The notes: generated by a model not told the origin, from the letters alone. A stretch of DNA of 64,000 bases from Citrobacter sp. On2M (GCF_018035235.1 NZ_WPCV01000004.1:1364001-1428000), one strand, 5' to 3'; shown: positions 40,576-49,638, numbered from the stretch's first letter. A program made the numbers and translations.

Positions 40576-40636
40576 ACGCTCTGGTTGAATCTTTAGCTCT
40601 CACACTTAAGTCTGTATAAGCAATAGGAGAAGTACA

Positions 40637-41437
40637 ATGGAGATTACCACTCTTCAGATTGTGCTGGTGTTCATCGTCGCATGTATCGCGGGTATGGAGT
40701 CGGTACTCGATGAATTTCAGTTCCACCGTCCGTTGGTGGCCTGTACGCTGATTGGTGCCGTTCTCGGGGATATGAAAACCGGTATTATCATCGGTGGTAC
40801 CCTGGAAATGATCGCCCTGGGCTGGATGAACATCGGTGCTGCGGTTGCACCTGATGCCGCACTGGCCTCAATTATCTCTACCGTTCTGGTCATCGCGGGT
40901 CATCAAAGCATTGGTGCGGGTATCGCACTGGCTATTCCTCTGGCAGCAGCAGGCCAGGTTCTGACCATTATCGTTCGTACCATCACCGTAGCGTTCCAGC
41001 ACGCGGCGGATAAGGCGGCCGAAAGCGGCAACCTGACGGCGCTATCCTGGATACACGTCTCCTCCCTGTTCCTTCAGGCAATGCGCGTTGCAATCCCTGC
41101 GGTAATCGTGGCTATCTCCGTCGGTACCAGTGAAGTTCAGGGCATGTTGAACGCCATTCCGGAAGTTGTTACCGGTGGTCTGAACATTGCAGGCGGTATG
41201 ATCGTAGTGGTTGGTTATGCAATGGTCATCAACATGATGCGCGCAGGCTACCTGATGCCGTTCTTCTACCTCGGCTTCGTCACCGCGGCATTTACTAACT
41301 TCAACCTGGTTGCTCTGGGTGTGATTGGCGCAGTAATGGCCATCCTCTACATTCAGTTGAGCCCGAAATATAACCGCGTAGCCGGTGCACCTGCGCAAGC
41401 AGCTGGCAATAACGATCTCGATAACGAACTGGACTAA
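40637..41437 (+). CDS. manY: Mannose PTS EIIC component ManY
   Basis: 266-residue membrane subunit, with MEITTLQIVLVFIVACIAGMESVLDEFQ at the N-terminus and GWMNIGAAVAPDAALASIIS. Together with ManZ it forms the sugar channel, which in E. coli also serves phage lambda DNA entry and several bacteriocins. 61 bp after manX. Confidence 0.97.
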   Translation: MEITTLQIVLVFIVACIAGMESVLDEFQFHRPLVACTLIGAVLGDMKTGIIIGGTLEMIALGWMNIGAAVAPDAALASIISTVLVIAGHQSIGAGIALAIPLAAAGQVLTIIVRTITVAFQHAADKAAESGNLTALSWIHVSSLFLQAMRVAIPAVIVAISVGTSEVQGMLNAIPEVVTGGLNIAGGMIVVVGYAMVINMMRAGYLMPFFYLGFVTAAFTNFNLVALGVIGAVMAILYIQLSPKYNRVAGAPAQAAGNNDLDNELD

Positions 41438-41449
41438 CAGGTGAGCGAA

Positions 41450-42301
41450 ATGGTTGATATGACTAAAACTACCACCGAGAAAAAACTCACCCAGAGTGAT
41501 ATTCGTGGCGTGTTCCTTCGTTCTAACCTGTTTCAGGGTTCATGGAACTTCGAACGTATGCAGGCGCTGGGTTTTTGTTTCTCCATGATACCGGCGATCC
41601 GCCGTTTGTACCCGGAAAACAACGACGCGCGAAAGCAAGCTATTAAGCGTCATCTGGAATTCTTTAACACCCATCCGTACGTAGCGGCCCCGGTACTGGG
41701 CGTAACGTTGGCGATGGAGGAGCAGCGTGCAAACGGTGCAGAGATTGACGATGGTGCTATCAACGGTATCAAAGTTGGTCTGATGGGGCCGCTGGCAGGC
41801 GTGGGTGACCCGATCTTCTGGGGTACCGTACGTCCGGTCTTCGCCGCGCTCGGCGCAGGTATCGCGATGAGCGGCAGCCTGCTTGGACCATTGCTCTTCT
41901 TTGTTCTGTTTAACCTGGTACGTCTCGCGACCCTTTATTACGGAGTGGCGTACGGCTACCGTAAAGGTGTCGATATCGTTAAAGATATGGGCGGCGGCTT
42001 CCTGCAGAAACTGACTGAGGGGGCGTCAATTCTCGGCCTGTTTGTCATGGGGGCATTGGTTAACAAATGGACGCACGTCAACATCCCGCTGGTGGTTTCC
42101 ACTATCACCGGTCAGGATGGCCAGACTCGCGTCACCACCGTGCAGACAATCCTTGACCAGCTGATGCCGGGCCTGGTTCCGTTGCTGCTGACGTTCGCCT
42201 GTATGTGGCTGCTGCGTAAGAAAGTGAACCCGCTGTGGATCATCATTGGCTTCTTCGTCATCGGTATCGCGGGCTACGCTGTCGGCCTGCTCGGCCTGTA
42301 A
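41450..42301 (+). CDS. manZ: Mannose PTS EIID component ManZ
   Basis: 283 residues from MVDMTKTTTEKKLTQ (E. coli 283); GTG three codons upstream is an alternative, but AGGTGAG fits the ATG better. EIID signature SNLFQGSWNFERMQALGFCFSMIPA, GVGDPIFWGTVRPVFAALGA. The last hydrophobic helices end in AGYAVGLLGL. 12 bp after manY. Confidence 0.97.
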   Translation: MVDMTKTTTEKKLTQSDIRGVFLRSNLFQGSWNFERMQALGFCFSMIPAIRRLYPENNDARKQAIKRHLEFFNTHPYVAAPVLGVTLAMEEQRANGAEIDDGAINGIKVGLMGPLAGVGDPIFWGTVRPVFAALGAGIAMSGSLLGPLLFFVLFNLVRLATLYYGVAYGYRKGVDIVKDMGGGFLQKLTEGASILGLFVMGALVNKWTHVNIPLVVSTITGQDGQTRVTTVQTILDQLMPGLVPLLLTFACMWLLRKKVNPLWIIIGFFVIGIAGYAVGLLGL

Positions 42302-42315
42302 GACTGTTGTACATC

Positions 42316-42339
42316 ACCGGGGGCTTGCCCCCGGTTTTT
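42316..42339 (+). terminator. Terminator after manZ
   Basis: ACCGGGGGCTTGCCCCCGGTTTTTC: 9-bp GC stem and T run, in front of yobD. Readthrough may still reach yobD. Confidence 0.9.
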
Positions 42340-42361
42340 CTATTTAGAGGGTTGAGGATTC

Positions 42362-42820
42362 ATGACTATCACGGACCTGGTGCTGGTTCTTTTTATCTTG
42401 TCGCTGCTGGCGTATGCCATTTACGATCAGTTCATCATGCCCCGACGCAATGGCCCCACTCTGCTTACTGTCGTCCTGCTTCCTCGCAGCAGAGTCGACG
42501 GCGTTATCTTCCTTGGCTTGGTAGCTATTCTTATCTATAACAACATCACCAGCCACGGCGCGCAATTTACCACATGGTTATTATGCGCACTGATATTGAT
42601 GGGGTTGTATCTGTTCTGGATCCGTACGCCAAAAATCATCTTTAAGCAAAAAGGCTTTTTCTTCGCCAATGTCTGGATTGAATATAATCGCATTAAAGAA
42701 ATGAATTTATCTGAAGACGGTGTACTGGTGATGCAATTAGAACATCGAAGATTACTTATTCGCGTACGAAATATAGACGATCTCGAAAATATATATAAAC
42801 TTTTAATTTCAAATCAATGA
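42362..42820 (+). CDS. yobD: DUF986 membrane protein YobD
   Basis: 152 residues, the same as E. coli. Three hydrophobic segments (about 5-25, 45-65, 70-90) and a soluble C-terminal tail [26 protein letters not shown]0266 family, function unknown, conserved downstream of manZ. TTGAGGA nine bases before the ATG. Confidence 0.92.
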   Translation: MTITDLVLVLFILSLLAYAIYDQFIMPRRNGPTLLTVVLLPRSRVDGVIFLGLVAILIYNNITSHGAQFTTWLLCALILMGLYLFWIRTPKIIFKQKGFFFANVWIEYNRIKEMNLSEDGVLVMQLEHRRLLIRVRNIDDLENIYKLLISNQ

Positions 42821-42826
42821 GTTATG

Positions 42827-42889
42827 AATATAGCCTGAACTATGTTTTTATATATCAATGCAAAAACAAACATAGCTAAGGCTATATTT
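42827..42889 (+). promoter_or_regulatory. Two MntR-type operators upstream of mntP
   Basis: 42868-42889 reads AAACATAGCTAAGGCTATATTT, split as AAACATAGC/TAAG/GCTATATTT, near the MntR consensus palindrome AAACATAGC-N4-GCTATGTTT. A second, weaker copy is AATATAGC-CTGA-ACTATGTTT at 42827-42847. Centres are about 41-42 bp apart. MntR-Mn2+ is known to act at E. coli mntP. Confidence 0.75.
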
Positions 42890-42938
42890 CATCATCAGTA
42901 ATGTTATTAATTTTAACGTTTTATCTATAAATAAATCT

Positions 42939-42959
42939 AAATGAAAATCGTTTTCAATT
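42939..42959 (+). promoter_or_regulatory. Fur-box-like sequence upstream of mntP
   Basis: AAATGAAAATCGTTTTCAATT, an AT-rich dyad (GAAAA/TTTTC) similar to Fur boxes. Fur is reported to act on mntP in E. coli. Match by eye only. Confidence 0.45.
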
Positions 42960-43015
42960 AGAGTCGAAATATTATTTCTGCATTTCTTGTTTTATATTCT
43001 AAAAATATGTTAAGG

Positions 43016-43225
43016 TTGCGCCCGTCGTTGGGGAGTAGCCGATTTCCAGATTCCGGAAATGTACGTGTCAACATACTCGTTGAAAAACGTGGCACATACG
43101 GACTGAACTTACAGGTTCAGTCAGGCGAGACCATAGGCACATCAACTGCAATGCATATTTGAATGGCGCTGTATTTACAGTGATTCCAGCTTGTATGCAT
43201 GGTTACTGGGGGCAGTGATGTGTTT
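43016..43225 (+). ncRNA. yybP-ykoY manganese riboswitch (mntP leader)
   Basis: The hallmark GGGGAGTAGCCGATTTCC begins at about 43030, and the second conserved segment GGCGAGACCATAGGCACATC is at about 43126-43145; both match the E. coli mntP (SraF-type) leader. Intervening stems, e.g. GACTGAACTTACAGGTTCAGTC, are visible. It binds Mn2+ and frees mntP translation. Boundaries are approximate. Confidence 0.9.
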
Positions 43226-43252
43226 TATGGATACCCCGGTCAGGACGCTGTT

Positions 43253-43819
43253 ATGAATCTTACCGCTACCGTTCTTCTCGCTTTCGGCATGTCGATGGAT
43301 GCTTTTGCTGCATCAATTGGCAAAGGTGCCTCCCTGCATAAACCCAAATTTTCTGAAGCACTGCGTACTGGCCTTATTTTCGGCGCAGTTGAAACGCTCA
43401 CGCCATTGATTGGCTGGGGCATGGGGATGCTCGCCAGCAAATTTGTGCTGGAGTGGAACCACTGGATCGCCTTCATTCTGCTGATGTTTTTAGGTGGGCG
43501 AATGATAATCGAAGGTTTTCGCGATAACAGTGATGAAGATGAAGAGCCGCAACGCCGTCACGGTTTCTGGCTGCTGGTCACCACCGCCATTGCCACCAGT
43601 CTCGACGCAATGGCCGTCGGGGTGGGTCTGGCTTTCCTGCAGGTCAACATTATTGCCACAGCGCTGGCCATCGGCTGTGCCACGTTGATTATGTCCACAC
43701 TCGGCATGATGATCGGTCGTTTCATTGGCCCGATGCTGGGCAAACGAGCTGAAATTTTGGGCGGGGTGGTACTGATTGGTATCGGTGCCCAGATCCTCTG
43801 GGCACACTTTCACGGTTAA
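43253..43819 (+). CDS. mntP: Manganese efflux pump MntP
   Basis: 188 residues from [25 protein letters not shown], as in E. coli. Six-helix LysE-type exporter made of two repeats: the first [10 protein letters not shown] (D near residue 16) and the second [15 protein letters not shown], with the metal-handling aspartates. It exports excess Mn2+. The frame upstream is open through the riboswitch but is not coding. Its stop overlaps that of convergent rlmA by 4 bp. Confidence 0.96.
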   Translation: MNLTATVLLAFGMSMDAFAASIGKGASLHKPKFSEALRTGLIFGAVETLTPLIGWGMGMLASKFVLEWNHWIAFILLMFLGGRMIIEGFRDNSDEDEEPQRRHGFWLLVTTAIATSLDAMAVGVGLAFLQVNIIATALAIGCATLIMSTLGMMIGRFIGPMLGKRAEILGGVVLIGIGAQILWAHFHG

Positions 43820-44625
43820 CTCAGTCGCTGCCAGACATGAATACTAAAGTCTGTCTGGCAATCAAACTGTGTTTTCCCCGTTAAGGCTTCCCACACCTCC
43901 GGCTTTGCCCGCCAGGCGAACGGCGTCATCTGCAGCAATGCCACAGCCTCACTGCCTTTGAGCTGCATTTGATATCCCAGTGCAATACTCTGTTGCAGGG
44001 CAAAACCATCAAGCTGCTCAGTGTGTGGCGCATGCAGCCGCACCTCATCATAAATCAGTCCTTTCAGCTCTATTAAATGACGCGGGCCTGGCGTGGCGGT
44101 AATTACCCAGCCACCCGGTTTAACCACTCGAGCCAGCTCCTGTGCTTTGCAGGGGGCGTAGATCCTGATGATGGCATCCATTGATTCGTCGGCAAATGGC
44201 AGACGGTGGCTGGAGGCAACACAAAAGGTCACCTGAGGATAACGTCGCGCCGCAGCTTTAATTGCTGCTTTGGAGACATCAAGACCAAAGGTTGTACAGC
44301 CCGCCAGCGCATCGGCAAACGCATGGGTGTAATACCCTTCCCCACAGCCAATATCCAGGATCACTGCATCTTCGGAATTCGACTTCTCTTTAAGCACATT
44401 CACAATCGCATCGCGCAGCGGCTGATAGTGGCCAGCATCAAGAAATGCCCGGCGCGCCTGCATCATTTCAGCGCTATCGCCTGGATCCCGCGACCGCTTA
44501 TGCTGAACCGGCAGTAAGTTAACATACCCTTCTTTCGCCACGTCAAACTGGTGCCGCCCGGGACAGACAAAACTGTTATTCGCTTGAGTAAGAGGCTGGT
44601 GGCAAAGAGGACAGGAAAACGACAT
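43816..44625 (-). CDS. rlmA: 23S rRNA (guanine-745-N1)-methyltransferase RlmA
   Basis: 269 residues. N-terminal zinc finger with C-PLCHQPL...[10 protein letters not shown] (three Cys and one His), then a Rossmann SAM-dependent methyltransferase with [18 protein letters not shown]. It methylates G745 of 23S rRNA. E. coli rlmA mutants grow slowly and are viomycin-resistant. Last 4 bp overlap mntP. Confidence 0.95.
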   Translation of the reverse strand: MSFSCPLCHQPLTQANNSFVCPGRHQFDVAKEGYVNLLPVQHKRSRDPGDSAEMMQARRAFLDAGHYQPLRDAIVNVLKEKSNSEDAVILDIGCGEGYYTHAFADALAGCTTFGLDVSKAAIKAAARRYPQVTFCVASSHRLPFADESMDAIIRIYAPCKAQELARVVKPGGWVITATPGPRHLIELKGLIYDEVRLHAPHTEQLDGFALQQSIALGYQMQLKGSEAVALLQMTPFAWRAKPEVWEALTGKTQFDCQTDFSIHVWQRLS

Positions 44626-44688
44626 GACAACTCCGGCAGGTGACTTAAGGGCGCAAGTGTAACGCGAATTGCGCCCAGGGAAAATAAC

Positions 44689-46434
44689 TTACAGCGACGG
44701 TGAGTTTACGTTGCTGGCGTGCATCACCACCAAATGATCGGAGTTGGCCGGCATGCCATCCGGCTTTACATTTTCCAGACGCAGGACATCGCCCATTATC
44801 TGACTGAACACTGGCGCGGAAACGGCTCCCCCGTAGTAAGCGCCGTTTTGCGGGTTATTAATCACTACTACCAGCGCAAATTTTGGATCGCTCGCTGGCG
44901 CAACGCCTGCCGTATAAGCCACGTATTTGTCGACATATTTACCGTCATCACCAATTTTCTTTGCCGTTCCGGTCTTAACCGCTACGCGATAATCTCTAAC
45001 CGCAGCTTTGGTTCCCCCGCCGCCGGGTAGCGCGACGCTCTCCATCATATGTTCAACCTGGTGAACCAACGCCTCCGGCATCACCCGCGTACCTATTACT
45101 GGCGGATCGATACGCGTAATAGAAAGGGGGCGGTAAATACCAAAACTGCCGATGGTGGCATAAACATGCGCCAACTGGAGCGGCGTCACCATTAGCCCGT
45201 AGCCAAATGCAAAGGTGGCCCGATCCAAATCGCTCCAGTAGCGACGTTGCGGCATTAAACCGCTACTTTCCCCGGTTAACCCCAGTCCGGTAGGATCGCC
45301 AAAGCCAAAGCGTTTATAGGTGTCCAGTAGTTTCTGGATCGGCATAGCCAGCGAGAGGTGTGATACACCGGTATCGCTCGATTTCTGCAAAATCCCGGTC
45401 AGCGATAACTCAGGGTAAAACCCGACATCGCGGATGCGATGTCCATCCAGATTAAAAGGATGTGTATCAATGACGCTATCAGGCTGCACAATCCCTTGCT
45501 GCAGTGCAGTTATGATCACCAGCGGTTTAACAGTTGAACCGGGTTCAAAAGTGTCGCTAATTGCACGGTTGCGAAAATCATCCAGCACCGCACCATCACG
45601 GTTATTGGGATTGAAGTCGGGAAAGCTTGCCATGGAGAGTATTTCGCCGGTGGCAATATTGACCAACACCGCAGCTCCAGATTCCGCTTTATTCCATGTT
45701 ACGGCATTGTCCAGCGCATCTTCAGTAACTGTCTGCAAACGTTCATCAATACTGAGCTGTAATTCGTGCGCCGGCACCGGCATCACTTCGGTGATATTTT
45801 CGATGACATGGCCAAATTTATCTTTCCGTACCAGGCGGGAGCCAGGTTTGCCCATCAACTGGCTGTTAAAGCTTTTCTCCAGGCCTTCAATTCCCTGACC
45901 ATCAATATTGGTAAAGCCAATCAAATTGGCCGCAACATGCCCGGCGGGATAGAATCGACGCGACTCTTCGCGCAAATTGATACCCGGGAGATTAAGATCA
46001 TCGATCCACTGCGCCTGCTGAGGAGAGATCTGGCGCGCAAGATAGATAAAGCGGCCAGTTGGATTGCTGTTAACACGTTCAGCCAGCGTGGCGAGCGAAA
46101 TATGCAGGGTCTTAGCTAATGCCTGCCAGCGTTCGTTATAGCCAACACCACCTTTGCTGACAATCGTCTTCGGATCGGCCCAGACAGCGTTAACCGGAAC
46201 GCTTACCGCCAGCGGCCGCCCTTCTCTGTCGGTGATCATTCCGCGTGGAGAGGCAATCGACACTTCACGTAACGAACGCATGTCTTCCTGTTTTACCAGA
46301 TTCGTCGGCGTGACTATTTGCAGCCACGCAACCCGACCGAGCAGCAATCCAAGACTCAATAATATTGCCACGCAAAGCAGGGCAAAACGTACGGGAGTAA
46401 AATTGCGCGCATCGCCGTCGTTTTTCTTTTTCAC
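44689..46434 (-). CDS. FtsI-like class B penicillin-binding protein (PBP3SAL type)
   Basis: 581-residue second copy of FtsI/PBP3. One N-terminal membrane helix (about 15-37), the PBP dimerisation domain, and a transpeptidase domain. Active-site serine S300 in STVK (300-303), KTGT at 487-490. The SxN motif reads S352-S-D354 instead of SSN of FtsI. Salmonella has this paralogue at the same site beside rlmA (PBP3SAL), reported to act in division septum synthesis at acid pH inside host cells. E. coli K-12 lacks it. It is not in the dcw cluster, which supports the paralogue assignment. Downstream of rlmA the order cspC-yobF-yebO is as in E. coli. Confidence 0.9.
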   Translation of the reverse strand: MKKKNDGDARNFTPVRFALLCVAILLSLGLLLGRVAWLQIVTPTNLVKQEDMRSLREVSIASPRGMITDREGRPLAVSVPVNAVWADPKTIVSKGGVGYNERWQALAKTLHISLATLAERVNSNPTGRFIYLARQISPQQAQWIDDLNLPGINLREESRRFYPAGHVAANLIGFTNIDGQGIEGLEKSFNSQLMGKPGSRLVRKDKFGHVIENITEVMPVPAHELQLSIDERLQTVTEDALDNAVTWNKAESGAAVLVNIATGEILSMASFPDFNPNNRDGAVLDDFRNRAISDTFEPGSTVKPLVIITALQQGIVQPDSVIDTHPFNLDGHRIRDVGFYPELSLTGILQKSSDTGVSHLSLAMPIQKLLDTYKRFGFGDPTGLGLTGESSGLMPQRRYWSDLDRATFAFGYGLMVTPLQLAHVYATIGSFGIYRPLSITRIDPPVIGTRVMPEALVHQVEHMMESVALPGGGGTKAAVRDYRVAVKTGTAKKIGDDGKYVDKYVAYTAGVAPASDPKFALVVVINNPQNGAYYGGAVSAPVFSQIMGDVLRLENVKPDGMPANSDHLVVMHASNVNSPSL

Positions 46435-46581
46435 CCAATCTCCAGCAAGATAGTTTTTCAGGTGTCTGATTTAACGAGAAATGACGTAAGAATGCGGGGA
46501 AAACTATGCTACGAACATCACGCCTTTGCAACAAAGCGCTAATGGAAGGGCATTCAGTAATATTTTGACGTAATCTGAATT

Positions 46582-46608
46582 AAAAAGCCCCGCAGAAGCG
46601 AGGCTTTA
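46582..46608 (-). terminator. Terminator of cspC
   Basis: Minus strand AAAGCCTCGCTTCTGCGGGGCTTTTT, a 7-8 bp stem with a T run, about 45 bp after the cspC stop. Confidence 0.88.
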
Positions 46609-46653
46609 TATCTGAGATGGAGGCGCAAAAGCGCTTCAAATCAGTGGTGTCGA

Positions 46654-46863
46654 TCAGATAGCTGTTACGTTAACAGCAGCCGGACCTTTCTGGCCGTCCT
46701 GAATTTCGAACTCAACGTTCTGGCCTTCAGCCAGAGTTTTGAAGCCGTTACCCTGGATAGCGGAGAAGTGTACAAACACGTCTTTGCTGCCATCAGCCGG
46801 AGTAATGAAACCAAAACCTTTAGACTCGTTGAACCACTTAACTTGACCTTTAATCTTTGCCAT
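46654..46863 (-). CDS. cspC: Cold-shock-like RNA chaperone CspC
   Basis: 69-residue OB-fold protein with RNP1 KGFGFI and RNP2 VFVHF. Start [10 protein letters not shown], as in E. coli. CspC stabilises rpoS and other mRNAs at 37 C. Forms an operon with yobF, starting 12 bp after its stop. Confidence 0.97.
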
Positions 46864-46875
46864 TTGCAAAATTCC

Positions 46876-47019
46876 TTAGAGTATTTTCTTCGCCCGCGGG
46901 CGTAACATAGATAAAACTGAGACATTACTGCTTGAGGCACTAATATAAGGTTCGGCAGAGAAGCGGTATTCAACGTCAACGTGTTTACTCAGGACTTCTT
47001 TACTGAAAATGCCACACAT
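46876..47019 (-). CDS. yobF: Small protein YobF
   Basis: 47 residues, begins [20 protein letters not shown] and ends RAKKIL; matches E. coli YobF, a heat-induced small protein translated in front of cspC. Function unknown. Not part of any longer frame. Confidence 0.9.
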   Translation of the reverse strand: MCGIFSKEVLSKHVDVEYRFSAEPYISASSSNVSVLSMLRPRAKKIL

Positions 47020-47653
47020 AAACAGAACTGTACCTCGTTTAACCCAAAACGTGTTATCACATACAACGTTAATAATGGCAAGCCATTTTTAAACGTGTCT
47101 CGATCGGTCGCACAAATCCTGTCTTTCATCAAACAGCAACTGCACAGTTATGCGCCAGGCCGAGTAGAGATATATTCTCGTGCCTCTCCCCTTACCCCGC
47201 ATGGTTGGCACCATTGCAGAGACATTTCTACCATAGCTCAATAGCTTCGGTTGTTCCAGGTTATCTGTAACGGGTTCTGCCCTATATCATTTTTTATGCT
47301 TAGTAATGCATAAAATATCACAAGCGTAGAAATGGGATCCGTCTTCTTGTTTTGCACCAAAATAATGAAAGAATGATGACAAGGCACAAAAAAAGTAAGA
47401 GAAACGTTTCGCTGCTAATAAAACGATCATTATCACAAAAATGACATAATCATATTTTTAACGTATGGGATATTATATTTAGATCAGGCCAGGGATAAGA
47501 TATTAATTAGGCGGAGTCTCTGAAAATACTGGGAGTCCATGTCAGTCCGCCGCTAATTACACGTCGGAGACAGAAGAAAAAAATCTGACACGCTTAAGAC
47601 AGGATGAAGTAACTGGAAGCAACATCCGCAGTACCTCACCCTGTCATACTTAT
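47020..47653. other. 634-bp gap between yobF and yebO
   Basis: No supported coding frame. The right part has an imperfect long inverted repeat (TAATTAGGCGGAGTCT near 47502 and AGTCCGCCGCTAATTA near 47544) that could be an RNA hairpin. The rest is AT-rich and may hold the yobF-cspC promoter and leader. Confidence 0.5.
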
Positions 47654-47938
47654 TTACCGCTCGGCTACCAGGCGGATGATGTCATCGTCTTCTTGCCTGG
47701 CAGTCAGTGCAGCAGGCTCTGCTACTTTCTCGGGTTCGTTAGCTTCGCAAAGTCGACGGAGTAAAGCGTTCTGTCTTTTTTGCTGATCTAACAATGCTTC
47801 AAGCAGCTCAATCTGCTCGTTGGTACGCGAACTTGCCCGATTGATGAAAAACCATAGAACAAGCCCGACAATCAAAACCACCACTGATACCGCTAAAGAC
47901 GCAAAACTCAACGCGCCTGAATTCAAAACTTCGTTCAT
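47654..47938 (-). CDS. yebO: Membrane protein YebO
   Basis: 94 residues (E. coli 95). One N-terminal membrane helix (SLAVSVVVLIVGLVLWFFI), then a charged, coiled-coil-prone tail (NEQIELLEALLDQQKRQNALLRRL). Function unknown. Same strand as mgrB upstream. Confidence 0.92.
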   Translation of the reverse strand: MNEVLNSGALSFASLAVSVVVLIVGLVLWFFINRASSRTNEQIELLEALLDQQKRQNALLRRLCEANEPEKVAEPAALTARQEDDDIIRLVAER

Positions 47939-48012
47939 TTCACCACCTCAATGTAGACGGCATAGTTTACCACTGCCGCACAAGAAGGTAATCAACTGTT
48001 GCGAAAATGCGC

Positions 48013-48156
48013 TTACCAGGGAATAAACTTATTAATGGCACAAATACCGCTGAAAAATTGTACGTCCTGATCGCACATGATGTTGAGCACCTGCGCCCAC
48101 ATCAGTATGCATACCAGTACAACAACAATCAGCACTACCCAGCGAATCTTTTTCAC
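48013..48156 (-). CDS. mgrB: PhoP/PhoQ feedback inhibitor MgrB
   Basis: 47-residue single-pass membrane peptide beginning [23 protein letters not shown] start, as in E. coli, with GGAG seven bases upstream. The two periplasmic cysteines needed for PhoQ inhibition are present (MMC-type NIMCDQD and SGICAIN), as is the end INKFIPW. It binds PhoQ and lowers its kinase output; loss gives colistin resistance in related bacteria. A PhoP box lies about 55 bp upstream. Confidence 0.95.
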   Translation of the reverse strand: MKKIRWVVLIVVVLVCILMWAQVLNIMCDQDVQFFSGICAINKFIPW

Positions 48157-48193
48157 TCCAGCTCCACTCTTCAATCCTACATCTTATGTCTAT

Positions 48194-48228
48194 AAATTAT
48201 CATGCGTTACCTAAACCCAGCGTTAACT
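48194..48228 (-). promoter_or_regulatory. PhoP box and -10 of mgrB
   Basis: Minus strand AGTTAA-CGCTG-GGTTTA (48212-48228) fits the PhoP box (direct repeat of GTTTA-type half-sites with 5-nt gap). A -10-like TAATTT lies 12 bp downstream (48194-48199), the usual PhoP-promoter spacing. Confidence 0.72.
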
Positions 48229-48320
48229 GTATCGGCATTCAATCTTTTTAGGAATGATTGACTTGTTTCATACCGTGTACAGGCTAATCTAATAACAACG
48301 AAAAAAGATAAGAGGTTGTA

Positions 48321-48560
48321 ATGCGTCTGATTATCCGCGCTATTGTGTTGTTAGCTCTGGTTTGGATCGGTTTATTACTGAGCGGCTACGGTATCTTGAT
48401 TGGAAGTAAGGAGAATGCTGCGGGTCTGGGCCTGCAATGCCAATATCTGACCGCTCGCGGCACCAGCACCGCACAGTACGTCCACACTGATAGCGGTATC
48501 ATTGGCCTGTCGGATTGTCCTCTGTTAAGGAAAAGCACGGTTATTATCGACAACGGCTAA
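48321..48560 (+). CDS. yobH: Small exported/membrane protein YobH
   Basis: 79 residues, as in E. coli. N-terminal hydrophobic stretch IIRAIVLLALVWIGLLLSGYGILI, then a short periplasmic part with two cysteines (LQCQYL and LSDCPLL). Function unknown. AAGAGGTTG upstream of the ATG. Confidence 0.92.
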   Translation: MRLIIRAIVLLALVWIGLLLSGYGILIGSKENAAGLGLQCQYLTARGTSTAQYVHTDSGIIGLSDCPLLRKSTVIIDNG

Positions 48561-48617
48561 TATAGCAACAATTCGTTCACAACGTTATTTGTGCCAACTC
48601 ACGTTATAATTTTTCAT

Positions 48618-48650
48618 AAAAAACCCCTGGTACAAAATACCAGGGGTTTT
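48618..48650. terminator. Bidirectional terminator yobH/kdgR
   Basis: AAAACCCCTGGTA...TACCAGGGGTTTT, 13-bp stem flanked by A and T runs between convergent genes. Confidence 0.92.
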
Positions 48651-48671
48651 GTCATTAGCGATGACGTCAGT

Positions 48672-49463
48672 TCAGAACGGATAGTCGTTATAGCCCATTT
48701 GTTCTGAAATCTTGCGCGCCGCCGTATGCAGCATTGCCACATACTCGTGTAAACGTTCTTCAGAGAAACGCAGCGTTGGGAATGAAATACTCAGGCCCGC
48801 AATAACCACGCCGAAACGGTCAAACACTGGTACGCCGATGCAACGCAGGCCTTCTTCCTGTTCTTCGTTATCTTCGCCATAACCTTGCTCACGTACTTTA
48901 TCCAGCAGTACCAGTAATTCATCGGTATTCGTAATGGTACGATCGGTGCTGCGTTTGTACTCAATACCATCCAGAATCTGCTTCACTTCATCGCGGTCAC
49001 GCCATGCCAGCAGAACTTTACCAATAGCTGTACTGTATAGCGGATTACGACGACCAACGCGAGAATACATGCGCAGATTGTACATGGAATCGATTTTATG
49101 AATGTAGACGATGCTGTCTTCATCCAGCGCACCGAGGTGAACTGTCTCTTTGGTCAGGCGTGAAAGTTCGCGCATCTGAATGTCAGCGCTACGGATAAGA
49201 TCAACGTTTTGCAACGCGCGCGCGCCTAGCTCGAATAATTTCAGGGTCAGAGAGTATTTCTCAGACTCTCCTTCTTGTGCCACATAACCCAGCGTTTTCA
49301 TGGTCTGCAAAAAGCGATAAACGGTGCTTTTCGACATCATGACGCGTTGCGACAACTCGGTAATACCAATCTCGCGCTCTTCACCCAGCGCCTGCAGAAT
49401 GCCAAAAACTTTCAGCACGGAAGATACAGAATCGGGTTGCTTATCCAGATCTGCGATAGCCAT
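48672..49463 (-). CDS. kdgR: IclR-type repressor KdgR
   Basis: 263-residue IclR-family regulator of pectin and 2-keto-3-deoxygluconate use (kdgT, kdgK, eda, yebQ in E. coli). N-terminal winged helix GITELSQRVMMSKSTVYRFLQTMKTLGYV; C-terminal effector domain with IGVPVFDRFGVVIAGLSISFP. Divergent from yebQ with a 175-bp gap that holds a dyad at about 49491-49514. Confidence 0.96.
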   Translation of the reverse strand: MAIADLDKQPDSVSSVLKVFGILQALGEEREIGITELSQRVMMSKSTVYRFLQTMKTLGYVAQEGESEKYSLTLKLFELGARALQNVDLIRSADIQMRELSRLTKETVHLGALDEDSIVYIHKIDSMYNLRMYSRVGRRNPLYSTAIGKVLLAWRDRDEVKQILDGIEYKRSTDRTITNTDELLVLLDKVREQGYGEDNEEQEEGLRCIGVPVFDRFGVVIAGLSISFPTLRFSEERLHEYVAMLHTAARKISEQMGYNDYPF

Positions 49464-49638
49464 TTACCACCTCATTGCGAGTGTTTTATAAAAATCAGAA
49501 CCGGTTTTTATTATAATTTCACGTCCCCCCACTCGCAATCGCTCTTTGCTTACTTAGTTACAAATCTGCGACCTAACGCCTGAATATCAATGCTAAAATC
49601 ATTATTCTCTTCATAAATACCGACAATATTGATTTTCT

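Noticed and set aside
46981-47244. 87-codon plus-strand ORF opposite yobF
   Set aside because: Lies over the yobF start on the other strand, lacks a ribosome site and looks like a non-coding frame.
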